Positions 7,028-7,856 of a DNA stretch of 7,856 nt are shown here, piece after piece. The first letter of the stretch is position 1, and the number at the start of each line of letters is the position of its first letter. The stretch comes from Nitrospirae bacterium RIFCSPLOW2_12_42_9 (GTDB lineage: Bacteria; Nitrospirota; 9FT-COMBO-42-15; HDB-SIOI813). The notes under the pieces are model-generated. The model ran no database searches. It saw only the letters and a list, made by a program, of their open reading frames with translations, and was not told the origin of the DNA. The DNA is taken from positions 705 to 8,560 of the forward strand of contig MHER01000057.1 of assembly GCA_001805205.1 (NCBI GenBank), written 5' to 3'. The translations under genes were made by a program, and so were the position numbers.

Positions 7028-7708
7028 ATGAGTAATATGGATGACCTGAGGGGACATGAAACATGGCGTATCTTCAGGATAATGAGCGAGTTTGTTGAGG
7101 GATTTGAGGAGCTTAGCACAATTAAACGCGGGGTATCCATATTCGGAAGTGCCCGTCTATCGAGTAACAGTTTTTACTATAAAAAGGTAATGGAGGTAGC
7201 TGAACTTCTGTCTAAAAAGGGCTTCTCAATAATAACAGGGGGTGGGCCGGGGATTATGGAGGCCGGAAACAGGGGGGCAAAAAAGGGAAAGGGCCTTTCT
7301 GTAGGATTAAACATAGAGATTCCAAAAGAGCAGTACTCAAATAAATATCAGGATAAAAGATTGGATTTCAGATACTTCTTTGCGAGAAAGGTGATGTTTG
7401 TAAAATATTCCGTAGGTTATGTAATAACCCCTGGTGGATTTGGAACAATGGATGAATTATTTGAAGCCCTGACCCTGATGCAGACAGGAAAGATAAGACG
7501 ATTTCCAATTATTATGTTCGGCAAGGATTACTGGAATGGCCTTATTCAATGGATGAAAGACACATTAATACATGCCGGAACTATAAGCAAAGAAGACTTA
7601 AACCTCTTCACTATTACAGATGACCCGGAAGAGGTTCTCAGGGTTATAGAAGAAAGTTATGAAAAACAACATGCCCCTGTAAAGGGTAACCGCAGGAAAA
7701 AGGATTGA
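7028..7708 (+). CDS. LOG-family protein (TIGR00730; putative nucleoside 5'-monophosphate phosphoribohydrolase)
   Basis: Rossmann-fold protein of the LOG (Lonely Guy) / TIGR00730 family. Characterised members cut the N-glycosidic bond of cytokinin riboside monophosphates or ordinary nucleoside monophosphates, giving base and ribose 5-phosphate; the substrate here is unknown. It has 226 residues, slightly longer than the about 190 of minimal LOG proteins because of an N-terminal stretch of about 33 residues. Visible features are VSIFGSARL (36-44), the nucleotide-binding GGGPGIMEAGNRGA (71-84), Arg120-Lys121 in FFARKVMFVK, and the hallmark PGGFGTMDE (135-143). The C-terminal tail is basic (KGNRRKKD). 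An in-frame TAG three codons upstream makes 7028 the earliest start. However, AGGGGGA (7020-7026) is only about 1 base from that ATG and 10 from the ATG at 7037 (Met4), so Met4 may be the actual start. It is divergent from the HD-GYP gene and convergent with the partial gene at the right edge. Confidence 0.9.
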   Translation: MSNMDDLRGHETWRIFRIMSEFVEGFEELSTIKRGVSIFGSARLSSNSFYYKKVMEVAELLSKKGFSIITGGGPGIMEAGNRGAKKGKGLSVGLNIEIPKEQYSNKYQDKRLDFRYFFARKVMFVKYSVGYVITPGGFGTMDELFEALTLMQTGKIRRFPIIMFGKDYWNGLIQWMKDTLIHAGTISKEDLNLFTITDDPEEVLRVIEESYEKQHAPVKGNRRKKD

Positions 7709-7718
7709 CACTTAATTA

Positions 7719-7856
7719 TCAAGCCACTATCTCTTCGAATATCCCCCTCACTTTTTCCCTCATGGATTCAAATTCCTTCAGTAGCCTTTTTGAACCTGAT
7801 ACTCGTTTTGTGTCTTTGTATCCCATCCTCTTAGCCAGTGATGTCAGTTTCTCAGG
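7719..7856 (-). CDS. C-terminal 45 residues of a probable glutamine synthetase adenylyltransferase (GlnE-like); gene cut by window edge
   Basis: The minus strand is open from the right edge to a TGA at 7719-7721, encoding 45 residues that end KVRGIFEEIVA. The pattern LTSLAKRMGYKD, then a Leu-Leu-Lys-Glu-Phe-Glu helix, then REKVRGIFEEI resembles the terminal helices of GlnE, the bifunctional enzyme that adenylylates and deadenylylates glutamine synthetase in nitrogen control. This is recalled family resemblance over a short, weakly conserved tail with no catalytic residue in view, so the name is tentative. Another helical protein ending cannot be excluded. The coding reading itself is better supported: it is open throughout, has codon use like its neighbours, and stops 10 bases from the convergent LOG-family gene. 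Confidence 0.5.
   Translation of the reverse strand, partial: PEKLTSLAKRMGYKDTKRVSGSKRLLKEFESMREKVRGIFEEIVA

Noticed and set aside
1..7856. CRISPR array, insertion sequence, phage, toxin-antitoxin or defence system
   Set aside because: No spaced direct repeats, terminal inverted repeats, transposase, integrase or paired small genes were seen. All long stretches are covered by core genes, and no gene-free stretch exceeds 123 bases.

Overview
This window holds a compact, ordinary-looking bacterial core-metabolism locus. The organism is a diderm-type bacterium with moderate GC (somewhat above 40% by eye) and AT-rich intergenic gaps. It uses the MEP route to isoprenoids (dxr and ispG present) and carries an RseP-type site-2 protease. 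The gene order and protein style resemble Nitrospirota or delta-proteobacterial relatives, but that placement is an impression and not a computed result.

Layout. From 1 to 5822, six genes run on the minus strand as one probable operon. In transcription order they are uppS, cdsA, dxr, rseP, ispG and proS, and proS runs off the left edge. Junctions are tight: uppS/cdsA share 1 base (TGATG), cdsA/dxr share 4 bases (ATGA), dxr/rseP are 20 bases apart, rseP/ispG 5 bases apart, and ispG/proS overlap by 22 bases. A near-consensus sigma70-type promoter lies just before uppS. Upstream, also on the minus strand, is a membrane-anchored HD-GYP-type phosphohydrolase gene (5942-6904) whose GYP motif is degenerate. 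Divergent from it across a 123-bp AT-rich gap is a LOG/TIGR00730-family gene (7028-7708, plus strand) with its own candidate promoter. At the right edge, converging on it with a 10-bp gap, is the last 45 codons of a minus-strand gene that looks like the C-terminus of glnE.

How the genes fit together. Dxr makes MEP and IspG carries out the penultimate MEP-pathway step. UppS polymerises the resulting isoprenoid units into undecaprenyl diphosphate, the lipid carrier for peptidoglycan and surface polysaccharide. CdsA makes CDP-diacylglycerol for phospholipids. RseP is the intramembrane protease of envelope-stress signalling. ProS charges tRNA-Pro. The operon is therefore mostly an envelope-lipid supply unit, in the widely conserved uppS-cdsA-dxr-rseP order. 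The usual upstream partner frr is absent here, and its place is taken by the HD-GYP gene.

I found no CRISPR array, mobile element, RNA gene, long repeat or evident new system. The most notable point is the HD-GYP protein, which keeps its metal-binding residues but has lost the tyrosine-proline of its signature motif.
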